The notes beneath the pieces were generated by a model that worked only from the letters and a program-made list of their open reading frames with translations, was not told where the DNA came from and ran no database searches. A program made the position numbers and the translations under genes. Source: Ectobius pallidus (taxonomy: Eukaryota; Arthropoda; Insecta; Blattodea; Ectobiidae). From it: a stretch of 64,000 nucleotides of DNA. The stretch spans positions 12,556,451 to 12,620,450 of the forward strand of contig CAXKWD010000011.1 in assembly GCA_964059195.1 (NCBI GenBank), in the 5' to 3' direction. Shown here in pieces: positions 43,147 through 54,239 of this stretch (position 1 is its first letter; each line of letters begins with the position of its first letter).

Positions 43147-43845
43147 ATTTTATATATAGAAGTGATTTATCCACCTTGTGCACTAGTAATAGGAATGGGG
43201 GAATTAGATAAATGTTAAAAAGGAACCAATAGGCTATATGATCTTGGTATTCAGTATTTAATTGGTAATATATAATTGTAATACATGTATAAGATATTTT
43301 GTAGTATTACAGTTAAGTTATATTCAGTATGATATCAAACTAGATTATGATAGTCAAAGTTTAAAAAATACACTATATACAGATGTAAATGAATTGAGAG
43401 ATTTACATATTAGTAACATATAACTCCTGACTTTGTAATATCGTCATTTAATCATGATATTGAAGTTTTCCATGTAATTTTTGTTGAATATGGTTACCTT
43501 AGGAGTTGATGATAGTACATTAAAACATATATACATTTAGTTAAAAACCAAAGGGCTATAGAAGACAAGTCATCTTAAAATATATACACACAAACATATA
43601 AGTTGATCTTCTATATTATAGATGTATTTATAGTTGGTTGTAAATCTCGGCGTTAGGTTAAAAGATGTATAAAATTTTATTGTGATAGTGGTCAGCAAAA
43701 TATCTTATACATGTATTACAATTATATAGTACCAATTAAATACTGAATACCAATATCATATATAGGTTCCTTTTCAATATTTATCTAATTTTCTCATTCC
43801 TATTACTAGTGCACAAGATGGATAAATTACTTCTATATATAAAAT
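43147..43845. mobile_element. TIR element with ~155-bp inverted repeats inside PLE remnant
   Basis: The left arm 43147-43300 (ATTTTATATATAGAAGTGAT, then CCTTGTGCACTAGTAATAGG, then TAATACATGTATAAGATATT) returns inverted at 43694-43845. It interrupts the PLE terminal repeat between CTACTTA (43099-43105) and CTACTTA (43848-43854), a possible 7-bp duplication. The ~390-bp loop has no ORF. The superfamily is unclear. Confidence 0.65.
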
Positions 43846-43847
43846 CT

Positions 43848-43956
43848 ACTTACATCTGTTGAATGTGTTAAAATAAGTTATGTTTTTCAAAGTAGGCTAA
43901 AAAATGTAAAGGTTGTATATACTGAGCACAGATGGAAATTGTAGTTTATAAAGAAA
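43848..43956 (+). mobile_element. Inverted partial PLE terminal repeat
   Basis: ACATCTGTTGAATGTG, AAGTAGGCTAAAAAATGT and TACTGAGCACAGATGG match, in opposite orientation, the outer part of remnant A (42533-42640). With it this forms the head-to-head palindrome around the 43.1-43.8 kb insertion. Confidence 0.65.
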
Positions 43957-44561
43957 TCTCTTTATACTGTCTTTAAGTTAAGTGGTCAAATATTGAGTAT
44001 TTAATTTCTTAAAGGTGTTTTAGCATGAAATCAGAGCACAAAGAATGATGAACATTGTTTTTAAAGATGATTTAATTCCAAGACTGCAAGAAAACTTGCT
44101 GAAAGGCCTGATTTATTTAATCTATTGGACGATAGAGATTACGAAATTAGATTTCCGCTTAGCAAAGCGTCTACATGGAAAGTTTTCAAAAACATTGAAC
44201 TGGATTTGGAATTCCCATCAGACGTAACGTGATGTGATGTTAAGAATCTACCATAATAACATGGCCAGTCTACGTTGTTATAACTAATTAATTTTCTTCA
44301 TAATCTATAAAACAGAGGCCCAGCCACTCAATCGGACTGGCTTGATAACAGAGTAATAAGTTAACAAATATATTCACCTTATACCCTCAATTTTACTTAA
44401 AAATGAAATGCACAAGCCACTTGGGATACACTGAAGTTAACTATTAAATAGGCCTATGTGTGCGGTTTTTATTTCAGATTAAAAAAAGCAACAGAATTAT
44501 CATTTCACATTTATTGATGGTCGTTAAAAGTTATTTTATTTTATTTTTATAATTCTGCGTA

Positions 44562-44880
44562 CTAGTCGTAGTATATAAAATCACCATGAAGCAGTTGCAG
44601 CTCCAGTTCCCAATAGTTGTATGCAGAAGGTCAACAGCCGTAATATCTATAAAAAAATCACCATATGGCAGTTGCACAATTGTTATCACTATGTAGCAGT
44701 TGAATATAAAGTTCAATGGTATGTGTAGTCGTAGTATATAAAATCACATGCAGCAATTGCAGCACCAGTTCCCAATAATTGTATGCATAAGGTCAACAGC
44801 CGTAATATATAAAAAGATCACCATGCAGCAGTTGCACATTGTTATGTATGGGAAGTCACTATGTAGCAGTTGTATTGTGT
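44562..44880. repeat. Minisatellite, ~165-bp period (two copies)
   Basis: GTCGTAGTATATAAAATCAC starts each copy (44567 and 44731), and CAGTTCCCAATARTTGTATGC and AAGGTCAACAGCCGTAATAT recur in order. Each copy splits into two related ~80-bp halves with ATCACCATG.AGCAGTTGCA. It lies just beyond the 3' end of PLE remnant B. Confidence 0.8.
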
Positions 44881-44987
44881 ATGTGTTAAAATTATATTAT
44901 GCACTAATTAAAATACTTTTTTGAATTTCATAGATGTTCATGCAGTCCCTAGGGAGTTGTGCATTCAAAGTAGTCCTGGAAAATGCA

Positions 44988-45020
44988 TTTCGGCGTAGCA
45001 GCTTTTTATGCCATCTTCAG
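44988..45020 (-). ncRNA. Hammerhead-like ribozyme core, PLE remnant B
   Basis: The minus strand reads CTGAAGA, a T, GGC...GCC with a 15-nt loop, then GAAATGC. It has the same layout as the core at 42.8 kb and lies ~60 nt downstream of the PLE stop codon. The stem II is only 3 bp, so it may have decayed. Confidence 0.5.
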
Positions 45021-45081
45021 TTCCTGATAAATGTTAAAATAATAATGTGAGAGGAAGCGTATGGTTATGAAATCATTTTCT

Positions 45082-45570
45082 TTAAAGAAAATGAAAAACA
45101 AAAAACTTTACTGACCTGTGTATGGAACCTATCTTGTTTGCGAGTAGTCGGTGTACTGATTTGTAATAGGAATTAGAGGTGTATCTATGGAGGTTGGGTG
45201 TGTTCAGAAAAAATTCAAACAGTGGGTTATAATCAATAATATCTTCGTTTAGAATATTGTGTTTATGCTTATAGATGTCTAAAGATTCGAGGGTGTTTAG
45301 TCTATGACCTTTATTTTCTACGTGTTTAATTTCCAGTGTATTTTCAATTGCATTAATTCGGTGTTTTTCAGTTGTCAGGTGTTTGACGAATGCACATTTT
45401 TGTTTATTTAATCTAAAATCTCGAGTATGCTCGTAGAATCTTTGTCTAAACTTGCGACCTGTCTGACCTATGTAAACTTTATTACAGTCAGAGCATTTCA
45501 ATTTATTCATCCCGTTTTTATTGAATCTGTTGAAATTCTGAAATCCTAAGACAGAGGAATAGGCTGCTAA
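45082..45570 (-). pseudogene. Penelope-like element GIY-YIG endonuclease (C-terminal part)
   Basis: The minus frame is open from 45570 (after an in-frame TAG) to the stop at 45082. It reads FNKNGMNKLKCSDC, then KVYIGQTGRKFRQRFYEHTR, then CAFVKHLTTEKH and HRLNTLESLDIYKH. The CxxC plus YIGQTGRxFxxRxxEH is the hallmark of the GIY-YIG nuclease fused to Penelope-like reverse transcriptases. The first half of the motif, normally GIYKL or GVYKL, is GMNKL here, so the first catalytic Tyr is lost. The RT part upstream is not present. PLE nucleases nick target DNA during retrotransposition. This copy is a 5'-truncated, inactive relic with a natural C-terminus. Confidence 0.85.
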
Positions 45571-45654
45571 CTACTTTTGCGTCACGAGTCCTATTGAAAT
45601 ATAAGCTAGGCTATCACATCTTTGTACATATTTTCCTTCACCGACATATACACA

Positions 45655-45681
45655 ATAATAATAATAATAATAATAATAAAT
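45655..45681 (+). repeat. (AAT)n microsatellite
   Basis: About nine AAT units lie on the 5' side of PLE remnant B. Confidence 0.9.
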
Positions 45682-46142
45682 TTGTTCCCTAAACATAATA
45701 CATATTATGTAATAGAACTCGTCAGTATATAAAAGTATGAACATGATTCACTGAGGATTAATTTAAATATCTTCTCGTTGAGCTTCTACAAATTCTTGAA
45801 TTGAATTGATACACACACACACAACCACATTATTTTGTACTTGAAAGCTACTTTCTTGATTCGAGATCTATTTACAATTTCTATGTCGAAAAACTGTTTA
45901 CAATATCTATCTATAAGACATGTTCATGCAATAATTTGAGAATTCGTTGATCCCCCAGAATCTTCAGGCGACAACTTTACTTTTATTACTCGTCAGTCTG
46001 CATTCAAAGAAAAATTCCAGAACATGAAGTGAACATTTTGAAGACATGAGACTCAAGATGAACTAGAGTGAGAGATGTCGTTGTACGTAACGTCTGTACA
46101 GAAGTTTGTTTCATTGTTTCGTTAGAGAACTGGAAAAGTAGG

Positions 46143-46349
46143 TCAGATTGAGGGAGTAAGATTTGTAGACCTGAGTTTTGAGAGTTGGCTTAATTTGCAT
46201 GCTGGGGACTGGGGGGGGGGGGGTGTAGAGGACGCAGTTGCTAATGCGGCGTGAACTCCCAACTGCTTGCAAATGACAACTACCAAAAATGTAATTATCA
46301 TTTTAAAGCGCTCCGCCATGTTGAGACAGGTCAAAAGTAGTATCTGCAC
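46143..46349 (-). other. Short frame with signal-peptide-like start
   Basis: From an internal ATG at 46319 (AACATGGCGGAG context) the minus frame reads MAERFKMIITFLVVVICKQL then GVHAALATASS and a Pro/Ser-rich tail. A positive n-region, hydrophobic core and Ala-x-Ala-like site resemble a signal peptide. The Pro run comes from the C/G homopolymer at 46211-46223. It could be a first exon, but no donor site is convincing. Confidence 0.2.
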
Positions 46350-46457
46350 ACAAAATATGGTAGCCCTTCAACCATGTCAACACTGGACTGAACGTAGCAA
46401 GCGGCTGTCAATCTGTCTGAACGGATTTTCAACATTTTTGCTAAATATGAAATTAAT

Positions 46458-47435
46458 ATACAGTAGACCCGGTTACCCAAACTCGATTAACCGTGGGTTC
46501 GCATTATGCCACATATATTTAAATACGGAAATTTGTAAATAAAACACTTGTAATAACTGCTAATATGTTGTTTTGAAATTACAATTACCACCTATGGTCA
46601 GTATTTAAAACCATAACATTTTTAGCCTATTTTTAAAAACATAACTTATTTTATCACAATCAACATATGTAAGTAGCGTAAGCTACTAGTTTAGAGGTAT
46701 AAAAACTTGTGAAACATACATTAAATTAGTCAAAAGTATTGCTAAAAATTCTTAAAACTGCTAAAAAATGTATTTGAAGTCCACAAAATAAAAGTCTTGG
46801 AAAAATGCAGATACAGTCTTCTTCCTGCAACTGCATTTTAATACAAGACTTTTATTTTATGGACTTGAAATACATTTTTAGTAGTTTTAAGAATTTCTAG
46901 CAATACTTATGACTAATTTAATGTATGATTCACAAGTTTTTATACCTCTAGACTAGTAGCTTACGCTACTTACATATGTTGATTATGTTAAAATAAGTTA
47001 TGTTTTTAAAAATAGGCTAAACATTTTATGGTTTTAAATACTGAGCATAGGTGGTATTTGTAATTTCAGAACAAATTGTATAGCTCAGTAGGAAAAATGA
47101 AAATAATTGAGGTGCTAATATGTTATTCGATAATAGAAACTATTTGTATGCTTTTTGTAAGAGTGCAAACCATTTATATTTGTATATTTCTAACAGTATT
47201 TCTTAGAAGTGAAAAATACTCATAGATTACCGGTACTTTAATTCTATTGTAAATTCAAATACAGGCTATGTGTTAAACCCTCTAGATTAACTCAGTATCG
47301 AGTAGCCAACAATGCAGATTTCTACAGTATTCATATTTTCATTAGACCTATTAATAAACAGCAATAGGCTAAATTATCCGAATATTTAGTTATACGAGGT
47401 AGTCGTGGTCTATATTAACCCGGATAATCATTTAA
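46458..47435. mobile_element. Possible pogo/Tigger-like element split by a PLE palindrome
   Basis: ACAGTAGACCCGGTTACCCA at 46459 resembles pogo/Tigger termini (CAGT...CCGGTTA). AAATTATCCGAATATTTAGT and TTAACCCGGATAAT at 47370-47430 resemble the opposite end. The ends do not align well, so this is tentative. Confidence 0.4.
46577..47080. mobile_element. Near-perfect ~500-bp palindrome of PLE terminal repeats
   Basis: The left arm (46577-46815) is the inverse of the right arm (46828-47078). Landmarks are AAGTAGCGTAAGCTACTAGT/ACTAGTAGCTTACGCTACTT, TAGTCAAAAGTATTGCTAAA and the TAAAACCATAACATTTTTAG run. The same unit forms the terminal repeat of PLE remnant A. The centre is CTTCTTCCTGCAACTGCA. 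It is a head-to-head pair of PLE 3' ends with no coding part. Confidence 0.85.
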
Positions 47436-48776
47436 CCCTTGGCCGTGCTAAGAAATTTGAAATACGTCAACGGTCGCGAGACTTATTTTATACTCTACAC
47501 CGAAGAATCTTCTTTACCTTCTCAAGTGCATTATATTTCACAGAAATCATTAATAATGTTATTCTTCAGAATACACTATGTTAATTTATTGTTAATTTAT
47601 CTTTCTGACAAGACTTGCATGCGTTTTAGCTTGCATATTTTGAAATATTTTAGTACCTAAGATCCGAAATCCAGTTAAAAGACCTATGTTAAAATACACC
47701 TTGTGTGTGGCTACCTATATTAACAGCTGGAGCATAACTTTAAAATATTATTTCTAATGAGTCTAGTTTCAATTTACTCGTATAAAATATATTTAAGATA
47801 TCACATAGCTATTTTACATATGTTTTGTTAACTTTAGTGGCATAACCTCAAGAGCGGTGCAAAATGGTATGTAGGACTTACGGTAATAGGTCTAACTAAT
47901 TTATATTACTAAATTGATCGGCGGTGGAGTGCTTAAACTAATACTGGATGCATTTTCTGGTTTTGGAATCCTTGTAATACCTATTCAAAATACTATTACC
48001 TCACTTGAAATTCTGTAATTATATGAATTTGCCCCACAGTGATCTGCAAATCGAGCAGAATTTCGTGTTACCGAATCGGCCCTCTCCATTACCTGCTGAA
48101 TGTACTCATGTATCGAGTAAACAATACCTATAGGCAAGTTGCCCTTTTCGCATGCGCAATTGTTCAGCTATTTTAAAATTAAAAAAAAAAACAGAACAAT
48201 GACCACGAGGTGGGAGTTAGCCAATTGAATTGCACAGTGTAAGTTGAGCCGAATGTGTGTATACGTTGGATCAACTAACACGTTCTACGTGATTGGTCAA
48301 TTAGTAACGGGATCTTGTTTGAAGAGCCTGCGGTTCAAATGGCTCTACATTGCGCTCAAGTGCCCATCCCCACAAGAGCGCAAAGCGTCACAGCGAATAA
48401 ATGGTATGCGGACTTCCCACTTTGACTCATGCCACCTAGCAGAGTGACCGTGGCGTAAATATTGTGATAACGATGATGGTGATAGAAATGTGGAGCATTT
48501 TAAAATGTACTAACATATTTTGGAGGACTAGTGGTTTTTAATAACAATCTAATGAACGGTATCAGACCAGAGCTTCATGATTAAATAAAAATGGCGGACA
48601 ATGGTCCAACTGGGGACCCGCAGAACACGTAGGGCCCTCTAGTCCTAGAGTGTACCCATAGACGGTAGTATTTTTTCTTTGTTAGGAAATTATAAATGTC
48701 AACAAACATGAAAAATCCTTATAATAATAATCCTAATCCTAATCCTAATAATTCTAATCCTTTAAATAAAACATAA
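47436..48776. other. Gap without recognisable genes
   Basis: No gene is supported. ATGGCGGACAATGG at 48592 looks like a start context but opens only 13 codons. Confidence 0.4.
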
Positions 48777-49145
48777 TCGGCCTAGGTGTTCTAGAGGTAG
48801 CGTGCCCGCCTCTAGATCCGAAGGTCGCGAGATCAAACCCGGCCGCGGTCGATGGATTTTTCAGGACGTAAAAATCTGGGCACGGAGTCCTCCGGGAGAG
48901 ACTTTAAGCTGGGGGGCCCGTGTCGTATATTTACGGCACGTAAAAGAACTCCAAGCCTAAATTAGAGCCTCTGGACAAAATTTATCGGCCCTTTCACGTC
49001 CAAGTAATACCTTAGTTTCCGGAGGGGGGTTGAAAGGCGATGGGCTTACCACCTGTCCCTGTGCCCACTTTCGGAAAATAAACGTAACAAAATTAGTATA
49101 GGTAATGAAACCTGTACTTGGAGGCCCCATAGGGGTTACAGGAAC
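48777..49145 (+). repeat. tRNA-derived SINE, family B (near full length)
   Basis: Box A is TCTAGAGGTAGCGTGCCCGC and box B is GTCGCGAGATCAAACCC. The body TTCACGTCCAAGTAATACCT and CGATGGGCTTACCACCTGTC is shared with the minus copy at 25.05 kb. The 3' end is near GGCCCCATAGGGGTTACAGG. Confidence 0.8.
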
Positions 49146-49604
49146 AAGTCAGTAAAAATAAAACATGGAAATATTATTGTACTGTTATACAAATATTATG
49201 TTCGACAACAATTACTTATAAAATATTTTTAGAAGTGAATTAAACTGATTCAATGTAACTTGGTTTGTACTTTATTTTGTCCAACTAACGGAAGAATTTG
49301 AAGGTCGATTTTCCGAATTTCACAGTTTACGTATTTTGCCGTCACGAGAAAATTTAAATGTATTAAGACTACAAAATTCATCAACATAATACAAAGATAT
49401 CTCAATACTGATAACCATTCTTTTGAATATTAAGAAAGTTTTTAATTTGCATAGAAATACAACTGAACGTCATCCAACATGATGTCATAGAATCCTATGC
49501 TCGAAACCTCTATTGCTTATTTGCTTATTTGCTTATAATGGAACGTATTGAAATAATGTTTTAAAACAAAATGTTGCACGTCATATAGAAATATATATAT
49601 ATGT

Positions 49605-50614
49605 TACCGGCAATGTATGAAATCCCGGTATTCTATAGAATGCCTAGGTGATGTACGGATTGCCTGATGGTTTTAGGCAAACTATGAAATATAAGTTTTT
49701 TGTGAAAATGTTACATACTTTTCCTAGGCATTCTATACAATTCCTAAGCATTATACAGAATGACCAGTACCGTTTAGGCAAAGTGTTAAAAGGGGAAACA
49801 GGATGAAAAGCCTTTATTAATTAATACGCATTTGAAACGAAAGAACAAAACTACGAAATAAAACACAGGATAGGCTATTCTTACCGGAAAACAATGAAAG
49901 CAGAACTGAGATTGAAGTACTTGTTACAGTAAGTACTCACCTACCAATGATATTGCAACCTAATTTTCTCAGCAGCCTGTCTTATTCATACAAACAAGTC
50001 CTACTACATAATCACAGTTGTAATTTTTCATTACACTATATTTCAATATAGAATGATGATTTCAGAAAATGTGTTTCGTTTTTACGAGAACGTATTTTAT
50101 CAGAATATAATGATAACGAATCTCGCATAGCTAAAGCAGACTATTTAATTCTCCTATTTCAAAAAAGTCTAAATACATTTTAAAGATATGAGTTAATTCT
50201 ACACTAAATATTTGTGACATAAAGTAGAAATTATTTCCTGCAAAGTGATTTTGTTATTAATTTCAGTTCAGGGTATTTGGTTGTTTGCATTTTTTAAAAA
50301 CTGCTATACAAATTTATCTTCAATTCTACTCCATCGACATATTAGTTCCTCTTTATGCGTTTGGTGTATTTTGTCCTTGCGATCTGAGTTCAATCAATTA
50401 TCAATCAATTATCACTGGTCATCATTGTCTTTATTATTAAACAGTGGTGGCTGGGAAAAATGGCGGGATTAGGCGTATTATATACTTTGCCGGCAGACAA
50501 TTCGGCAAAGTATACAATGCCTAGGCAATGTATAAAATATCAATCATTTCATACTTTGACGTTCGACTTTTGGCATTCTATACATTACCTAGGATTTCAC
50601 ACATTGCCGGTAAC
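49605..50614. mobile_element. TIR element GTTACCGGCAATGTRTGAAAT, 1.01 kb, with CCTAGG subterminal words
   Basis: The left end is GTTACCGGCAATGTATGAAA and the right end, inverted, is GTTACCGGCAATGTGTGAAA. GCCTAGG/CCTAGGC, GGCATTCTATA and TTTAGGCAAA words recur within ~200 bp of both ends. The interior (49800-50460) has no transposase-like frame. AT repeats on both sides hide any target duplication. I cannot assign the superfamily. Confidence 0.75.
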
Positions 50615-50887
50615 ATATGTATATATATATATATAATTTGAAAATTAAATCATGGAATATTTGGATAAATAAATTAAAAGGAGAGCGAGATATAGTATTC
50701 AGTTGCATAATGTAATGGTTTTTTGGTAAAAACAGCAAAGAGACGTAAATTGCAATCAGCCGTGCAGTGAAAATGACACTTTTCAAAGCTTGCAGAAATT
50801 ATACCGATTATGTGAGTTTTTGATGAAAGGTTTCAAATCGAGTTGCTCCTGCTAATAATTTCTAACACTACGGTCACATTACAGTAA

Positions 50888-51283
50888 AGGCTAGTTTACA
50901 CGACGAAATTAGGTTTCGTAACTGAGTTTCGCAACTGTTTTTTACTTGAATGCGCAAGCGCTTGATGTACTGGCGACAATGAGTTACGACACTACGCAGT
51001 TTCGGCTGATTCCAACTTTTCACGAAACTATAATAGTAATTTTGAGATTGTACGCTTATTTAGCTTGTTCGAATTTCGCAAAATGAAATGGGGAAGTGAG
51101 GAAATTGTGAAATGCCTGTATTAATACGTCTTTCAAACGTGTGTATGGAATTTTAACAACTTGAACTTCAGAAATAACATGAAATGTGCGGTTGCATTGG
51201 AAAGAAAATGTGTGTAATTAGTTTCACGAAGTCACTTTCATGAAAGTGGTTACGAAACCTAGTGTCATCGTGTAAACTAGCCT
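50888..51283. mobile_element. PIF/Harbinger-type MITE, TAA target duplication
   Basis: The left end is AGGCTAGTTTACACGACGAA and the right end, inverted, is AGGCTAGTTTACACGATGAC. TTTCGTAAC words are inside both. TAA lies at 50885-50887 and 51284-51286, the TWA duplication of PIF/Harbinger. The 396-bp element has no ORF. Confidence 0.85.
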
Positions 51284-51286
51284 TAA

Positions 51287-52404
51287 GCGGAAGTTTAATT
51301 TAGATTCGCTGTAGGTTAGGACACTCAGGACTATTTTACTCACGGAATCATATTATGATGATACTCATCCTCTACGAGCATTTCTTTTCAATTCACCACT
51401 TAATAAGAATGGACAGCCCTGGGATGAAGAGAGGCTGTCAGAGGCAGCTAACTGCAGATTAAAAAAGGCGCCCGCATTATAAAAAATTAAACATGGGGAG
51501 GCACAGCAGAGATTATCCCTCTCATATCTCATTCCATTACAAATGCTCTAAGATTGGTCGACAAAGCTGTCAACAATAAGTTCTGTTTTTCTTTTACTTC
51601 AACTCATTTATTGCTTTTACTTAATGAAATACAAGAGACAACAGTGAAAGTTCATTAATATTCATAAAATGCTAACGGACTTCCAGAGGCAAATTAAATT
51701 TAAGATTCCCAATTCAGATAACATAATTACTTTTGACTTAACGCAATTCTTAGCTTAATAACGAAGAATACCTAAATATGCTCTAGGAGATTTTTCTGCA
51801 TTTCAGCACACAGTAGAGCCTGTAGAGAAAGTATGAAGCTTGCAGCCCCCAATCGAATGTCAAAAGGCCCCCTCCCAGACTCCATAAGTTCCATTTACGA
51901 TTTTAATAGTGGCAACACATCTATAAAATCAGGTGATTTACAGGAATTTCAAATAACTTTTTTTTTCAGACGATGGTGGAATATCCAGTTAACTTCAGAG
52001 CAAATTGAAGCGTTCTATCACTAAGAATGACTTCACAGCCACTCTAAAATGAAATTCTGGAAGCGATAGAAACTGATGACCGAAAAGACAAGGTTTTTTG
52101 TTTTATTATTGATGGTAAGAAAATCCCAACGAGCAAAGCTCACCTCAAGGGGCTATATATAACATCACGTGCATTATAGTATATTGATTTCCAAATACAA
52201 TAACTTATAAATATATACATGGGGTAGATTACATAGGAACATAAAACAAAAGATTTCATTATATTGAAGAGAAACATAGTTACATAGTCTAATAGTGATC
52301 AATATATCTAGTTAATACTGCATCAAAGTACTCAATTAATCTTAGAATTTAAAAACAGTTTTATTTGTGAATTAAATCTTTTATAAACTAAGATATTATT
52401 ATCT
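51287..52404. other. Gap without recognisable genes
   Basis: I see only short frames without motifs here. Confidence 0.4.
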
Positions 52405-52700
52405 TTAAACGGTTCTTGACTCACAATAATCTGCTATACCATAATGAACATTTTCAATATTGATAAAAGATTTTACTTGCATTGATGAATGCTTGAATGT
52501 GACACTTGTGCTTGAACCTCTGCCAGATGGTAGTGAAGAACATGGGACAGACTTATCTTGCTCTTTTTTTTCTGTAGTGAAATGCGAACTCCTCAAAAGC
52601 CTCTGTAAGTCTAAAATTCCTTCAGCTGATGGATTATTATCAATACCTTTGTTACGGATTTTAAATGTCATTTCAGGCCGGCTGATGGGGCCAGTTCATT
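52405..52700 (-). other. Unknown minus-strand open frame
   Basis: The frame runs from about GPISRPEMTFKIRNKG through EGILDLQRLLRSSHF to a Ser-rich end. It sits directly after the RT pseudogene in the minus direction, where the RT family tail would be expected, so it interrupts that copy. Its composition is protein-like but no family is recognised. Confidence 0.25.
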
Positions 52701-52714
52701 TTCATCTTGTTCCT

Positions 52715-53680
52715 GCGAAGACTTTCATAATGATAGACGGAAGACGAGAAGATAAAAGTTTCTGACTTGCGTAAATACAAACATTACCTGAAACTTAACT
52801 TCTGCCTTAATATTATTTGTATCTGTAATTGTAGTTCCCAGTTATTGAATTTCACCACTTGTTCGAATGCTTATCAGCTATTATATTTTGTAGTGAATTA
52901 TTTATTTCCAATCCAACATTCCAGGCAGGCACCGAAAAGACTTTCTGTGTTTCTCTCGATTGTGATTATGTCGCCGTCGAACAGAAAAACATCATCTGCA
53001 TAAGGTAAAATCGGGTGATAGTCATTTAATTCTAGGCCTACTTTGTTTTCCAGAACTTCCCTAATGGCTTATTCTAAAGCGAAATTGAAAAGTAATGGTG
53101 ATTGCTTGAAGTCACTTTTAATGGCAAACCTATCTGATGTAAGTTTCCCTACACTGACTTTGCTGTAGGTTTCATTTAGACACATTTTTATCAGCCTAAC
53201 CATCTTTTCTTTGGTATCCCATACTCAATGGGGTTATTGTAAAATTTGTCTCGCCTAACTAAGTCACATGCTTTTTTCTAATCTATGAACAGCTGGTGAA
53301 CAGACTTATTTCCTCCAGAATTTGGCGAATAGAAAATATTTGATCAATGGTTGATCTATTTCGCCTAAATCCACATTGGGGTCAATCTTTACAGAAATAT
53401 ATTAGACGAAATGTTGTATGATGTTGATAAGAGAGAAATTCCTCGGCTCTATCTCCTTCAACATGGATAAGTATAATAATAGATTTTTTCTATTCCTTTG
53501 GCAATTCTACCTTTGTCCAAATAATAAGAACGAGCTTATGGATTTCTGAATTTAATCTGTCTCCACCTGCCTTAATTAATTATGCTGGAATTTGGCCAGC
53601 GCCTGGAGATTTGTGTTTTTTCTTTTCTTTGTTTAGTGTACATGTAGATATTCCTACTTCTGTTAGGGTCGGTTGAGCAA
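52715..53680 (-). pseudogene. Degenerate non-LTR RT, family X copy (minus)
   Basis: Minus translation with several frameshifts and stops gives KSPGAGQIPA and KAGGDRLNSEIHKLVLIIW, then CGFRRNRSTIDQIFSIRQIL. VRLIKMCLNETYSKVSVGKL, LPYADDVFLFDGD (YADD at ~52989-53006) and finally ITDTNNIKAEVK and LLSSRLP-like sequence follow. The last segment is the same as in copies at 27.3 and 59.4 kb, so this copy supplies the catalytic half that those lack. The FIDFKKAYDS block is deleted. It is an old, inactive retrotransposon copy. Confidence 0.85.
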
Positions 53681-54239
53681 CCAACAACTCTGCTGTAAAT
53701 ATTTAGCTTTGTACACTGTGGGCATCTCCATGTAGGCCTATATTTAATAACTGGTTAAAGAAATATTTCAATGTATTCAAAATATTTTTGGAGTTTTTTT
53801 ATTACAATATATACAAGGTTATGATCATAATTATGCATTATAGCACGAAATATATTCTACTGTTTGCTTTCGTGTTTAGATATGGTTACTAAACATCGAA
53901 TTTACACTGCAGAACATATTTTAGTAAAATCAGAGTCCCAGCATTTTAGCATAGATCAAATATGCGTATTATAATTAGAATGAAGATCCATTATTTCGTA
54001 AAAGAATAAACCATAATTTGACAGTTCAGTACTTACGGTGTATAAAGAGTGATGAAGTATTCTACATCTTTAAGAAAATCAATGTTGAGATCTGAAACCC
54101 GAATTCAAACAGTGCATGTTTCATTAAATGTCCTTCAATAATACGATTTTGGCTGACAATTTCTGTGTCGTGCATATGACATCGCTCATACCAACACCAC
54201 CGAGGCTTTTGTTGCAAGAAATGGAAATGTGGAAATATG
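53681..54239. other. Gap without recognisable features
   Basis: I see no gene or clear repeat here. Confidence 0.4.

Noticed and set aside
48592..48640. First coding exon starting at ATGGCGGACAATGG
   Set aside because: It closes after 13 codons and no donor is visible.
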